Part shown: one piece after another, positions 1 to 8,453 of the stretch
Layout: every line of letters begins with the position of its first letter
Position numbering within the stretch: the first letter of the stretch is position 1
Source of the DNA: Anaeromassilibacillus senegalensis
GTDB lineage: Bacteria; Bacillota; Clostridia; Oscillospirales; Acutalibacteraceae
Assembly (NCBI RefSeq): GCF_001261775.1
Contig: NZ_LN868536.1
Location: forward strand, 496,001 to 560,000
Length of the DNA: 64,000 bases
Reading direction: 5' to 3'
The notes under the pieces: model-generated
What the model was told of the DNA's origin: nothing
The model's database searches: none
What the model saw: only the letters and a program-made list of their open reading frames with translations
Translations under genes and position numbers: made by a program

Positions 1-1757
1 GCGAGCTGCGCTATCTGCCGCGGCAGGACAAGGATTGGAACGGTACCATCCTCGGCTTTGAGCTGTATGCGAGTGCGTCTGATAAAGCGATCAATGAGCT
101 GACAGACGCCGATTTCACCAAACTCCTTTCCGCACAGTGGGAGAGCACCAAGGACGAAAAGCGCGCGCCCTTCAGGCCCGTTTCCGCCCGTTATCTCAAG
201 CTGGTGGCGCTCAGTTCCGTTGGAAACAGAGAAAGCGACAACAACCAGTTTGCTTCCGCTTCTGAGATCAATGTTTACGCGGCAAAGGATGCTGTCCCCA
301 AGGATTTGACTGTCAACTACGGCAAGAATGTAACGCTGAAGGTAAACGGCGAAGAGCAGAAACTGGCGGACCTGATCGGCAGGTATACCCAGAAGGATGT
401 GGACAGCGGCACGAAGCTGCAGCTGGCGTTCGCGCCGCGGCTTGAGAACGAGCTGTTCCGCTCCGTCTCCGTGAACGGCGTGGAACCGACGATCATCAGC
501 GGCAGAGAATACCGGTATGATTTCACAATGGGTATGGATGCGGCAAACCTGCAATTTGTCTTTGAGACGGTCAACAAGACCACGCTGGACCAGGTGGTCG
601 CCTATGCAAAAGCGCGCATCGATGCGGGTGAAATAAAAGGTTTGATCCCGGTGGTGCAGGAGAAGTTCATGGCGGCGTACGACGCGGCGGTCGCGGTGCA
701 GAAGGATGCGGCGGCGACACAGGGCGAGATCAACACCGCGTGGAAAGACCTGATGAATATGCTCCACTATCTGGAGTTCAAACCGGGCGACAAGAAGGAT
801 CTCGACCATTGGATTACCGTGGCAGAGAGCATGAACGCGGACCTGTTCACAGAGGCGAGCTGGGCAGTCGTCGCAAACGCATTGGCAGAAGCCAAGGGCG
901 TGATGGCGGACGAAAATGCGCTGCAGGGCGATATTACAAAGGCGCGGGATACCCTGTATGACGCGATTATGGCCCTGGTGGACAAAGTAGACCGCACAGA
1001 GCTGGATGCGTTCATTGCGGAAGGCACGAGGATCGAAGGCATTCTGGATACCGATTACCTGCCGGTTGGACAGGAAGCGTTCAAGGCGGCATTGAAAGCG
1101 GCGAGAGAGCTGCCGGCGGATGCAGACCAGGCGGCGGTCAACGCTGCGGCGCTGCGGCTAGTAGAAGCCATGTCGGGCCTGCGCCTGATCCCGACCAGAG
1201 AAGCGCTGAAAGAACAGATCGACGCGGCAGAGAGCATCGACCGCAGCCTGTACACAGATTCCAGCCTGATGATTCTGGACGAGAAGATTGCCGCGGCGAA
1301 GGATGCGTACGAAAATGCGGAGACGCAGGAAGAGATCACAAAAGCGTTTGACGAGCTGGTGGACGCACAGGAGAAGCTGACGAAGAGACAGGAAAATGGC
1401 AAGACGAGCTCCGGCAGCAGCACCAGAGTTGCGGACAACAGCTACGGTTCCGCGGGTACGGCGGTTGCCGGCGCGCAGAACACGGCGGCCTATGTACGCT
1501 CGGATACAACAATGAACTTTGCGCTGAAGAGAGGGCAGGCGTACTGCTTCAAGATGACGGTGTTCAACGGCAATGGCCTGGCGCCGAACTTCACGGTTGG
1601 CGACGGCAGCGTGCTGAAGACGCAGTTTGTGGCGCAGATCGGCAACGATTACTACTTCAGAGTGTGGGCGATTGGCGCGCCGGGCACAAGCGCGGGCGTG
1701 TATACCTCTCTGAACGGCAAGAAAGCTGTTAAGCATTGTACGGTTTCGATCGGCTGA
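1..1757 (+). CDS. Secreted FIVAR-repeat protein with discoidin-like domain (5' partial)
   Basis: The reading frame is already open at base 3, so the true start lies upstream of the window. The first ~90 visible residues look like the end of an F5/8 type C (discoidin, CBM32-like) domain, closing with ASASEINVYAA. About four helical FIVAR-type modules follow (roughly bases 590-1400), with recurring 'LDxxIxxAxxI...LYT' and 'A...L..A' patterns. A Ser/Gly linker (GKTSSGSSTR) leads to a C-terminal beta-rich domain of ~100 residues. No LPXTG motif or membrane anchor is seen at the C-terminus. Such architecture is typical of large carbohydrate-active surface enzymes, where the catalytic domain would lie in the missing N-terminal part. 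The enzyme class cannot be told from what is visible. Confidence 0.75.
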   Translation, partial: ELRYLPRQDKDWNGTILGFELYASASDKAINELTDADFTKLLSAQWESTKDEKRAPFRPVSARYLKLVALSSVGNRESDNNQFASASEINVYAAKDAVPKDLTVNYGKNVTLKVNGEEQKLADLIGRYTQKDVDSGTKLQLAFAPRLENELFRSVSVNGVEPTIISGREYRYDFTMGMDAANLQFVFETVNKTTLDQVVAYAKARIDAGEIKGLIPVVQEKFMAAYDAAVAVQKDAAATQGEINTAWKDLMNMLHYLEFKPGDKKDLDHWITVAESMNADLFTEASWAVVANALAEAKGVMADENALQGDITKARDTLYDAIMALVDKVDRTELDAFIAEGTRIEGILDTDYLPVGQEAFKAALKAARELPADADQAAVNAAALRLVEAMSGLRLIPTREALKEQIDAAESIDRSLYTDSSLMILDEKIAAAKDAYENAETQEEITKAFDELVDAQEKLTKRQENGKTSSGSSTRVADNSYGSAGTAVAGAQNTAAYVRSDTTMNFALKRGQAYCFKMTVFNGNGLAPNFTVGDGSVLKTQFVAQIGNDYYFRVWAIGAPGTSAGVYTSLNGKKAVKHCTVSIG

Positions 1758-1770
1758 TCAGATTGTAAAA

Positions 1771-1815
1771 AGGAGCCTTCCACCCATGCGGGTGGAAGGC
1801 TCCTTTGCTGTTTTT
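1771..1815 (+). terminator. Rho-independent terminator
   Basis: A perfect 15-bp stem (1771-1785 with 1790-1804) with a 4-nt loop is followed by a T-rich tract. It lies just after the FIVAR protein and also faces the end of the convergent small gene at 1827-2021, so it may serve both. Confidence 0.9.
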
Positions 1816-1826
1816 ATATGGGACCT

Positions 1827-2021
1827 TTACAGACTTTGTACAAAGTCCTTAACGTCTCCCAATTCTTCCAGCAGCGGCGCACCGATCACCTTGGAGAGCG
1901 CCTGGTTCAGCTCCGAATACTGGTTGCCGGTAATGACGATCTGGTCGTTCTGATGTTCGCGCAGCAAATCCATGCGGCGATCCAGCTCTGCGATAATCTG
2001 CTTTTTCATATCCTTTGCCAT
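1827..2021 (-). CDS. Small hypothetical protein, 64 aa
   Basis: Not recognised. The ATG at 2021 is chosen over an in-frame upstream start because AAGGATG sits about 8 nt before it. The protein starts MAKDMKKQIIAELDRRMD and is helical. The segment SELNQALSKVI faintly recalls the helical Spo0E family, but the diagnostic Spo0E signature is not clear, so no function is assigned. A TATAAT (reading on the minus strand) lies near 2130. Confidence 0.6.
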   Translation of the reverse strand: MAKDMKKQIIAELDRRMDLLREHQNDQIVITGNQYSELNQALSKVIGAPLLEELGDVKDFVQSL

Positions 2022-2410
2022 GGTAACACATCCTTTTACGCTGTTTGAAATTCCATTGGAACGCAAAATGAATTGCGTGCGTTCCGCAGATGTGTTTAGT
2101 GTTTACATGGGAAAAACGATTATACCGTTTTTATCATATTTGTGATTGCAAGAGATAAACGGAGAAAACAGGAGATAATAAAAGATTATATCGCGCCTGC
2201 CCGAGGGAAAACAAAAATGGATTCTTTTGCGGCGCTTTATGTGAGAAGCTGCGGTTTGCCTGAAATACGCTGTCCCGCGTATAATAGAAGCATCCAAAAC
2301 ACAGCAGATCCCGGCCGGACACAATAGGGGTGGGATTATGCCATAACAATACTTGCCTGAATCAACTGTCTTACATTCTTTTTGAAAACTGATAAAAGGT
2401 GAGTGAAATC
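2022..2410. other. Intergenic region with divergent promoters and a hairpin
   Basis: The 389 bases between the divergent small gene and the GNAT gene hold an inverted repeat (GGAACGCA at 2057-2064 with TGCGTTCC at 2077-2084), a minus-strand TATAAT near 2126-2131, and the plus-strand promoter listed separately. No coding potential was seen. Confidence 0.5.
2256..2285 (+). promoter_or_regulatory. Sigma-A type promoter for the GNAT gene
   Basis: TTGCCT (2256-2261), an 18-nt spacer, then TATAAT (2280-2285). It would start transcription near 2292, about 120 nt before the GNAT start codon. Confidence 0.6.
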
Positions 2411-3037
2411 GTGAATACCAGAAGCCTGTACAGGCTTGATAAAAATGACTCGGAAAAACTTTCTCTTCTGCTGACGGAATGCTTTCAACAGGACCCGCTG
2501 TACTGTGAACTGATTCCGCAGAAAGACAAACGAAACAAATTATTGCCGGAAATTTTCAGCTGTGACTTGGATGAAATGTTTGAAAATTGCGAGGTATACG
2601 CGGACAGCGAAGCGGTCAACGGCATTATCGTGGTTTCAGATGAAACGGAGCCCTACAATCCGCTGCGCTATGCGGTTTCCCAGTGCTTTTACACGTTAAA
2701 AACGCTGCTGTACCTTGTTAAGGAAGACTGGTCCCTGCAGACCCTGAGCAATTTCATCAAAGGCAGGGAATACCTGAATGAAGAATGGGTGGAGGATCTC
2801 CACCAGGAAAAACGGATCCACATCGTCTATTTTGCCGTGCGCCCGTCGATGCGGGGCAGAGGCGTTGCAAGCAAGCTGATGAAAGCGGTATTGCATTACG
2901 CCGACGACCACGACCTGATGGCCTCGCTGGAAACGCACAATGTGAAAAACGTGCGCATGTATGAACACTACGGCTTCCGTCTGTTCAGCACCATGCAAAA
3001 GCATTTTACCTTAAAACAGTTCTGTATGGTTCGCTGA
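2411..3037 (+). CDS. GNAT family N-acetyltransferase
   Basis: The 208-residue protein has a C-terminal GNAT fold: a beta strand (IVYFAVRPS), the acetyl-CoA loop RGRGVASKLM at roughly residues 150-160, and the late motif NVRMYEHYGFRLF. These enzymes move an acetyl group from acetyl-CoA to an amine; the substrate cannot be read from sequence. The GTG at 2411 is preferred over a GTG at 2399 because AAAGGTGAG lies about 8 nt upstream of it. The gene is monocistronic, with its own promoter and a shared terminator with proC. Confidence 0.85.
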   Translation: MNTRSLYRLDKNDSEKLSLLLTECFQQDPLYCELIPQKDKRNKLLPEIFSCDLDEMFENCEVYADSEAVNGIIVVSDETEPYNPLRYAVSQCFYTLKTLLYLVKEDWSLQTLSNFIKGREYLNEEWVEDLHQEKRIHIVYFAVRPSMRGRGVASKLMKAVLHYADDHDLMASLETHNVKNVRMYEHYGFRLFSTMQKHFTLKQFCMVR

Positions 3038-3088
3038 AGAAGCGTGCCTGTATTGCAAAGCAGGTTTTACAAAGATATTGGCAAAAAA

Positions 3089-3134
3089 CAGCGCTTCCCC
3101 CTCTGCTTTCGGCAGAGGGGGAAGCGCTGTTTTG
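3089..3134. terminator. Bidirectional terminator between GNAT gene and proC
   Basis: An 18-bp perfect stem (3089-3106 with 3112-3129) with a 5-nt loop is flanked by an A run on the left and T residues on the right. It can end both convergent transcripts. Confidence 0.9.
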
Positions 3135-3169
3135 TATCTTCAGTCAACGGTGAGACGGCCCTGGTTTTG

Positions 3170-3976
3170 TCATTTACTCATCGCGTTGGATTTTTTGGTA
3201 CATACGTCGACGGCCCGGATAACCGCCGCGCGCATGCCGTCCCGCTCCAGGCTGGCGACCGACTCGATGGTGGTTCCGCCGGGGGAGCAGACCATATCTT
3301 TTAATTCACCGGGGTGCTTGCCGGTTTCCAGTACCATACGGGCGGAACCGAGCACCGCCTGCGCCGCAAACGTATATGCCTGCTGGCGCGGCATCCCGTG
3401 TAATACGGCGCCGTCGGCCAGCGCTTCAATGAACATATAGACATAGGCGGGGGAAGAACCGCTTACGCCCGCAACCACGTCCATCATCGCTTCGCTGACA
3501 AATTCCGCTTTGCCGAAGCTCTCAAAGATTTCGCGGATTTCTTCCTTTTCCTCTTCTCCGACCAGACTATTACAGCACAGCGCCGCCATGCCCTCCCCGA
3601 CGAGCGCGGGGGTGTTCGGCATCGCCCGGACGAGTTTGATTTCGCGGCCGAACCGTGCTTCGTTTGCGGTAATGGTCTGGCCCGCGGCGATCATTACAAT
3701 GACGACGCCCGGCTTTACCGTATCTTTTATCTCTTCGATCACGTCGGCGTACAGGTACGGTTTGACAGAAAGTACGAGAATGTCGCTCATTTTGGCGGGG
3801 ATGCAGTTGTCCTGTGTGATGTGGATCCCGTATGTATTGTGTACGATTTCAAGATTCTTTGCGGAAGGGTCGGAAACATAAACCTGTTCCGGACGAACCA
3901 GTCCGGACCGGATGATCCCGCCGATCATGGCCTGTCCCATATTGCCGCAGCCGATAAACCCAATTTTTTTATCCAT
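3170..3976 (-). CDS. proC: Pyrroline-5-carboxylate reductase
   Basis: Catalyses the last step of proline synthesis, NAD(P)H-dependent reduction of pyrroline-5-carboxylate. The 268 residues are the normal length. The N-terminus carries the Rossmann motif IGFIGCGNMGQAMIGG; the C-terminal half has the P5CR signature region (SPAYVYMFIEALADGAV and SPGGTTIESV). The start ATG at 3976 has an AAAAGGAG site upstream and a promoter at 4001-4029. The gene stands alone. Confidence 0.97.
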   Translation of the reverse strand: MDKKIGFIGCGNMGQAMIGGIIRSGLVRPEQVYVSDPSAKNLEIVHNTYGIHITQDNCIPAKMSDILVLSVKPYLYADVIEEIKDTVKPGVVIVMIAAGQTITANEARFGREIKLVRAMPNTPALVGEGMAALCCNSLVGEEEKEEIREIFESFGKAEFVSEAMMDVVAGVSGSSPAYVYMFIEALADGAVLHGMPRQQAYTFAAQAVLGSARMVLETGKHPGELKDMVCSPGGTTIESVASLERDGMRAAVIRAVDVCTKKSNAMSK

Positions 3977-4000
3977 AAAGCTCAGCTCCTTTTTCTTTTT

Positions 4001-4029
4001 ATTTTATCCCGTTATCGTGTGAAAGACAA
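4001..4029 (-). promoter_or_regulatory. Promoter of proC
   Basis: On the minus strand TTGTCT (complement of 4024-4029), a 17-nt spacer and TAAAAT (complement of 4001-4006) lie directly upstream of proC, giving a very short leader. Confidence 0.55.
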
Positions 4030-4189
4030 GACGTCCCGTGCGCAGCGTGGCAATATTTTGCCGGGACTGGCATGCGTGGCGCTTTTTTGCATAAAAATGA
4101 AGGGATTGAATGGCGGAACTTTTGCGGCTTTTTCAAAAAATGTTTCCAAACCTTTCAAAGCTGCGTCAGCAAACCGTCACATTCCGCCG

Positions 4190-4362
4190 GTATACTAAGA
4201 CCATCGAAAACAAAGGAGATGATCGTAGAAAACGTGAGAATATCACCAAGAATAATAAAGTTTTAAATATTTACTGCTGTTGAAGTCTATCGAGTGGATG
4301 GAATACCAGCTCGATAGACGGGACAGACCAAATGGACTCATGCAATGCATGGGCTTTTTTTA
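4190..4362 (+). ncRNA. Candidate small structured RNA with its own terminator
   Basis: A TATACT box (about 4191-4196) precedes a non-coding stretch that contains a perfect 10-bp inverted repeat (GTCTATCGAG at 4285-4294, CTCGATAGAC at 4310-4319). It ends in a terminator hairpin (CTCATGC 4337-4343, GCATGGG 4347-4353) followed by seven T. The next gene has its own promoter at 4432, downstream of this terminator. The unit could therefore be an independent sRNA of about 160 nt, or a remnant leader. A tiny frame (ATG at 4218, 14 codons) lies inside but has no well-spaced ribosome site. No known riboswitch consensus was recognised. Confidence 0.4.
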
Positions 4363-4431
4363 TGCCATTTTTCAATTTGAAGAAGCAGAAATAAAATGCA
4401 AAGATTATGTCAACATAATTACCGCATTACC

Positions 4432-4460
4432 TTGCAGAATCTCTGCTTTTAGGGTATAAT
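4432..4460 (+). promoter_or_regulatory. Promoter of the secreted lysozyme gene
   Basis: TTGCAG (4432-4437), a 17-nt spacer and a consensus TATAAT (4455-4460), about 80 nt before the TTG start at 4550. Confidence 0.8.
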
Positions 4461-4549
4461 CGAACCATATTTTAAAAAATTTGGCTGCTTTTGGGGCGCT
4501 TTTTAACATCCGGCGGGTTGGCCGGAGATTGAAATTGGAGTGAATCATT

Positions 4550-7435
4550 TTGAAAGATCAGCATCGGCGAATCTGGTCCGCGGCGGTTGCCCTGCTTTGC
4601 TCTGCCTCTCTGGCGGTGACGATGCTGCCGGGGACGGCGTACGCAGTGCGTACGGCGAAAACCACGGACTATCTGAATCTGCGCACCGGCGCGGGCGCGA
4701 CATATCCGGTGATTTTGACAATGCCGACGGGGACGGAACTCACCATCCTGGATGATTCCCAGGAGGAGTGGGCGCAGGTGAAAACCGCTTCCGGACAGGT
4801 GGGCTACTGCAGCAAAACGTATCTGGCGGATCGCGGCCTTACCACCAATACCCATGCGGCTGCCGGCAATACAGCGGTTACCACCGGGAATCTGAATGTG
4901 CGTACAGGCATCGGCACCAGCTACGGAATTGTAACCACCTTAGCACAGGGCGCGACTGTGACCATTCTGGACAACTCCCATGCCACTTGGGCGAAGGTCC
5001 GCACCGCCTCCGGGCAGGAGGGCTATTGTTTAAAAGAGTATTTACAATTCAGTGACGGCGGCACGGCAAATTCCGGCACGGCGCAGACGGGGAATACGGC
5101 GGTAACCAAAGATTACCTGAATGTGCGCAAGGGGCCGGGTACCACTTACGACCGCCTGATGACGCTGGCGGCCGGTGTGACCGTGACCATAACGGATCAT
5201 TCCAATGCGGAGTGGGTGAAAATCCGCACCAGCTCCGGCGTAGAGGGCTATTGCAGCCGGGAGTACCTGGAGATTTCTGCCGGTGCGTCGTCCGGCGGAG
5301 CATCTTCGGGAGGAACCTCTTCCGGAACCACAGCTCCGCCAGCTGGAACCGGCTCTGAAATCACGGCAACCGTAACGGATAACCTGAATCTGCGTGAAGG
5401 CGCGGGCCCAAGCTATGCCATCATGCGGACCATGCCGAAGGGGACGGTTCTTACGGTCATAGACAATTCGCATGCCACCTGGGCCAAAGTCCGCCTGGCG
5501 GACGGCACCGTCGGCTGCTGCGTCAAGGAATTTCTGAATATCCAGACGCCCACTGCGCCGCCCACACAGACAACGCCTCCGGCAGCCAGTACGCCGGGAG
5601 ACGGCAAGACCTATATCGGTATTGTGAAGGAAAGCCTGGCGCTGCGCAAGGGGGCGGGCACCAGTTATGATGTAATCCGCGTGTTAATGCCGGAAGAGCA
5701 GCTCACCATTACGGATAATACGCATGCCACCTGGGCGAAGGTCAAAACCGCCGATGGAACAGAGGGCTGCTGTATGAAGGAATTTTTGGAGATTCGGGAG
5801 GAAGGTGCAAACGAGACGCCTCCCAGCGGCGGAGATCCGCAGACAATTACAGGCGCGACGGTCACAGCGGATGCGTTACGGATGCGCAGCGGCCCCGGCA
5901 CCACCTATGAGATTGTTACCACGCTGATGAAGGGGACTTCCTTGACGGTTCTGGATACCTCCAACGCGGAATGGACAAAGGTGCAGGCCGGCAGCCAGAG
6001 TGGATATGTCAGCACGGAGTACATACAGTTCCAATGCAACGGCAATACCAATACCAACATTCCCGCCAACGGACTGACGATTTCCCGTACGACAGGGACT
6101 GTCTCCGCAGGAAAAACACTCTACATCAAGGCGACTCCGAATCCCAGCACGGCAACTGTAACCTGGAGCAGCAGCAATACGGCAGTTGCCACAGTCAGCA
6201 ACGGATATATTTACGCGGTTTCCCCGGGCACGGCGGTCATCACTGCTTCTTCCGGTTCCCAGTCCAAGACCTGCACTGTCACGGTGACGGCGGCGGAAGC
6301 GGTCAAAACAGCGTATACAACCCCCAATCTGGCGGGGGTTGGTTCCACCGTCACCTTCGTTGCGGTCACGGATACCAGCCGCGACGCCGTACGGTTTACT
6401 GTACAGGGGCCGAACGGCGCGGCACAGACGGTTTATGCCAGCAGCAGCGCCTCGGAGTCGGTGGAGCAGACCTACACCAAGGTATGGAAGGCGACAATGA
6501 ACCTTTCCGATCCGGGAACCTATAAGATCACGGCAAACGCCGCGCAGGGAGGCGTGTATAGCACAACCGGGTTTACCACCAGCGCCTATGTGGTTTCCTC
6601 GCAGGATTTTACGGTGACAACAAATGAGGAGCGGCGCGTCAGCGATCAGATGCTGAATTTGATTGCCAACTGGGAGGGCTATGCCTCCACTGTTTATGCG
6701 GACAAGCTCAGTTCCACCAGTGTGCCGACCGTCGGTTACGGCTTTACCTTTAAGGAGGGGGATACCTTCTATAACAACCTGACCAAGACGGAAGCGTGGT
6801 CCCTGCTGGTCAATACGGTGAATAATGCCTCTTACACGACGGAAGTAAACAAGTTCATTAAAAACAACAATCTGCGGATGAATCAAAATCAATTTGACAG
6901 TCTGGTCAGCTTTGGTTATAATGTGGGCGCTGCTTACTGGAATAACAGCAGTTCGGAGATCGACCTGCGCCGCATCATTTTGAACGCGGTGGTACCGCCG
7001 GACTTTGGTTCCGGCATCTCCGGGACCGTCAGCAAGGCGACGGCAGTGCGCAGCGAGCCGAACAATTCCGCCGCCCAAACGTGTGAGGTCGCAAAGGGTA
7101 CGGTGCTGACCGCGCTCTCCGCAAATTTTGCCAATCCAAAGGACGGCTGGTATATGGTAAATCTGACGGATGGGACAACCGGCTGGATCAATTCTGCCTA
7201 TGTGACATTGAACAGTCCAAACCTGGTGCACGATCTGAACTATACCAACGCCTACGCGTTTGGCACGGATATGCTGCGTTGGAACCAGGCGGGCGGCAAG
7301 AGTTATGCAGGCCTGCTGTATCGGCGCCTGGGTGAAGCGAACGTTTACAACTACAACGATTACAGCGCTTCCCGCGTCAATTCACATGGGTATACATATC
7401 CGTCGGCGCTTGCGTATCTGGATGTACAATCCTAA
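4550..7435 (+). CDS. Secreted multi-SH3 / Ig-like GH24-type lysozyme
   Basis: A 961-residue cell-wall hydrolase. Residues 1-32 are a signal peptide (ending GTAYA). Six bacterial SH3-type repeats follow (about 33-92, 108-168, 183-243, 268-330, 356-418, 432-492), each with the pattern LNxRxGxGTxYxxxxTL...GYC..YL. Next comes a BIG2 Ig-like domain (about 506-581) and a beta-rich segment to ~690. A phage-type lysozyme domain (about 693-810) has the expected acid, aspartate and threonine at E709, D718 and T727 (NWEGYAS, YADK, VPTVGYGFT). A seventh SH3-like module (about 822-884) precedes the end. GH24 enzymes cut the MurNAc-GlcNAc bond of peptidoglycan; the SH3 modules likely bind the wall. The start is TTG at 4550, with TTGGAG 9 nt upstream. 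Single-gene unit. Confidence 0.88.
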   Translation: MKDQHRRIWSAAVALLCSASLAVTMLPGTAYAVRTAKTTDYLNLRTGAGATYPVILTMPTGTELTILDDSQEEWAQVKTASGQVGYCSKTYLADRGLTTNTHAAAGNTAVTTGNLNVRTGIGTSYGIVTTLAQGATVTILDNSHATWAKVRTASGQEGYCLKEYLQFSDGGTANSGTAQTGNTAVTKDYLNVRKGPGTTYDRLMTLAAGVTVTITDHSNAEWVKIRTSSGVEGYCSREYLEISAGASSGGASSGGTSSGTTAPPAGTGSEITATVTDNLNLREGAGPSYAIMRTMPKGTVLTVIDNSHATWAKVRLADGTVGCCVKEFLNIQTPTAPPTQTTPPAASTPGDGKTYIGIVKESLALRKGAGTSYDVIRVLMPEEQLTITDNTHATWAKVKTADGTEGCCMKEFLEIREEGANETPPSGGDPQTITGATVTADALRMRSGPGTTYEIVTTLMKGTSLTVLDTSNAEWTKVQAGSQSGYVSTEYIQFQCNGNTNTNIPANGLTISRTTGTVSAGKTLYIKATPNPSTATVTWSSSNTAVATVSNGYIYAVSPGTAVITASSGSQSKTCTVTVTAAEAVKTAYTTPNLAGVGSTVTFVAVTDTSRDAVRFTVQGPNGAAQTVYASSSASESVEQTYTKVWKATMNLSDPGTYKITANAAQGGVYSTTGFTTSAYVVSSQDFTVTTNEERRVSDQMLNLIANWEGYASTVYADKLSSTSVPTVGYGFTFKEGDTFYNNLTKTEAWSLLVNTVNNASYTTEVNKFIKNNNLRMNQNQFDSLVSFGYNVGAAYWNNSSSEIDLRRIILNAVVPPDFGSGISGTVSKATAVRSEPNNSAAQTCEVAKGTVLTALSANFANPKDGWYMVNLTDGTTGWINSAYVTLNSPNLVHDLNYTNAYAFGTDMLRWNQAGGKSYAGLLYRRLGEANVYNYNDYSASRVNSHGYTYPSALAYLDVQS

Positions 7436-7447
7436 TTAAAAAAATTT

Positions 7448-7494
7448 CAGGCTTATTCTTCCGATAAATACGGGAGAATAAGCCTGTTTTTTTT
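7448..7494. terminator. Bidirectional terminator after the lysozyme gene
   Basis: A 12-bp stem (7448-7459 with 7475-7486) followed by eight T; an A run on the left side allows it to end the convergent DUF4261 gene as well. Confidence 0.9.
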
Positions 7495-7581
7495 GAGCTT
7501 GTTTGCGCCACTGCCAAAGGGAAGCGGCTCGATTACCACCAGATGGGAATTCTATGTCTGAAGCTCATTTAGTATTTGTGT

Positions 7582-8346
7582 TCAAAAACCGATTTTTAAT
7601 GTTTTGCCATCCAGGGCCTGTCCTTCAGATTTTTGAATCGGCAATTTCTGCTCTTCCGAGAACCCAATGGTTTCGCCGTCCTGCAACAGCACATCTTCCT
7701 CAATTACATAACTGGCGATACCCGTCAGCAGTTCCATCACTTCCTGTGCGGGGTGCGGGCTGTCGAGAATTTCGATTTCGTCCTTGCAAAAGCAATGCAT
7801 TCCATAGGTGTATGCACAAACAGTCTTTCCTTTGTCCCGGCTGTATAAACCGAAGAACACCAAATTCATGATGGGGAACAGGCTGTTGTTCAGGTATCCT
7901 TCTGCAAAATCAATGTAAAAATCAGGCGCCAACACGCTTCCCAGGGTGTTGATGGCCGTGGCGTTTTTTTGTTTGAGACAGGAGGAACCCAGTTTTACCA
8001 TAACAATGCCCGCTTGGGCCAGAGATTGCCCTTGCGGCAGTACGGCCACCAGCAGGTGAGCCCTGTGCGCCTCTGCCACGGATACCGCTTCCGGCCAGCG
8101 AAAATTGGTCCTGGCATTCTCGACAGCTTCCTCATTGGGAACAGGCGCGGGCATGAGGCTCACGGTGGCCGTCATGCCGTCGATCGTGCAGACGACCGTG
8201 TCGTTTTCCCATGTGAGGTCGTCGTCCGCGACATCGATTCCCCAGTCGTTTTTTAAGTCGGAAAGCAGCTTTTCCATGTCAAAAGCGACGCTGTTTAACA
8301 GAATAAAGCTTACAAAGGGTCCGCCTTCCCTGTGTTCGTTTTTCAT
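7582..8346 (-). CDS. DUF4261 domain protein
   Basis: A 254-residue soluble protein. Its start (FVSFILLNSVAFDMEKLLSDL...DWGI) and central HRAHLLVAVLPQGQSLAQ region match what I recall of the DUF4261 family, whose function is not known. No signal peptide or membrane segment is present. The ATG at 8346 has AGGAGTG 7 nt upstream. It stands between convergent and tandem genes with no obvious partner. Confidence 0.65.
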   Translation of the reverse strand: MKNEHREGGPFVSFILLNSVAFDMEKLLSDLKNDWGIDVADDDLTWENDTVVCTIDGMTATVSLMPAPVPNEEAVENARTNFRWPEAVSVAEAHRAHLLVAVLPQGQSLAQAGIVMVKLGSSCLKQKNATAINTLGSVLAPDFYIDFAEGYLNNSLFPIMNLVFFGLYSRDKGKTVCAYTYGMHCFCKDEIEILDSPHPAQEVMELLTGIASYVIEEDVLLQDGETIGFSEEQKLPIQKSEGQALDGKTLKIGF

Positions 8347-8453
8347 ATGGCACACTCCTGTAGAAAGTTTGTATCGCTCACGATAAAGGATTTGCATCCA
8401 GTTTACCGTGGATCCTTTCCCTTGTCAAATAGCGGTGGGATGTTGTGCCAGTT

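Noticed and set aside
1158..1736. Long open frame antisense to the FIVAR gene
   Set aside because: It has no ribosome site, an Arg/His-rich composition typical of a shadow frame, and lies wholly opposite a well-supported gene.
4285..4362. Known riboswitch (c-di-GMP, c-di-AMP or preQ1) before the lysozyme gene
   Set aside because: None of the conserved core sequences of these classes could be found; only a plain inverted repeat and a terminator are visible.
5876..7231. 451-codon antisense frame under the lysozyme gene
   Set aside because: The repeats on the coding strand explain its length; the translation is Arg/Gly/His-rich without motifs or a ribosome site.
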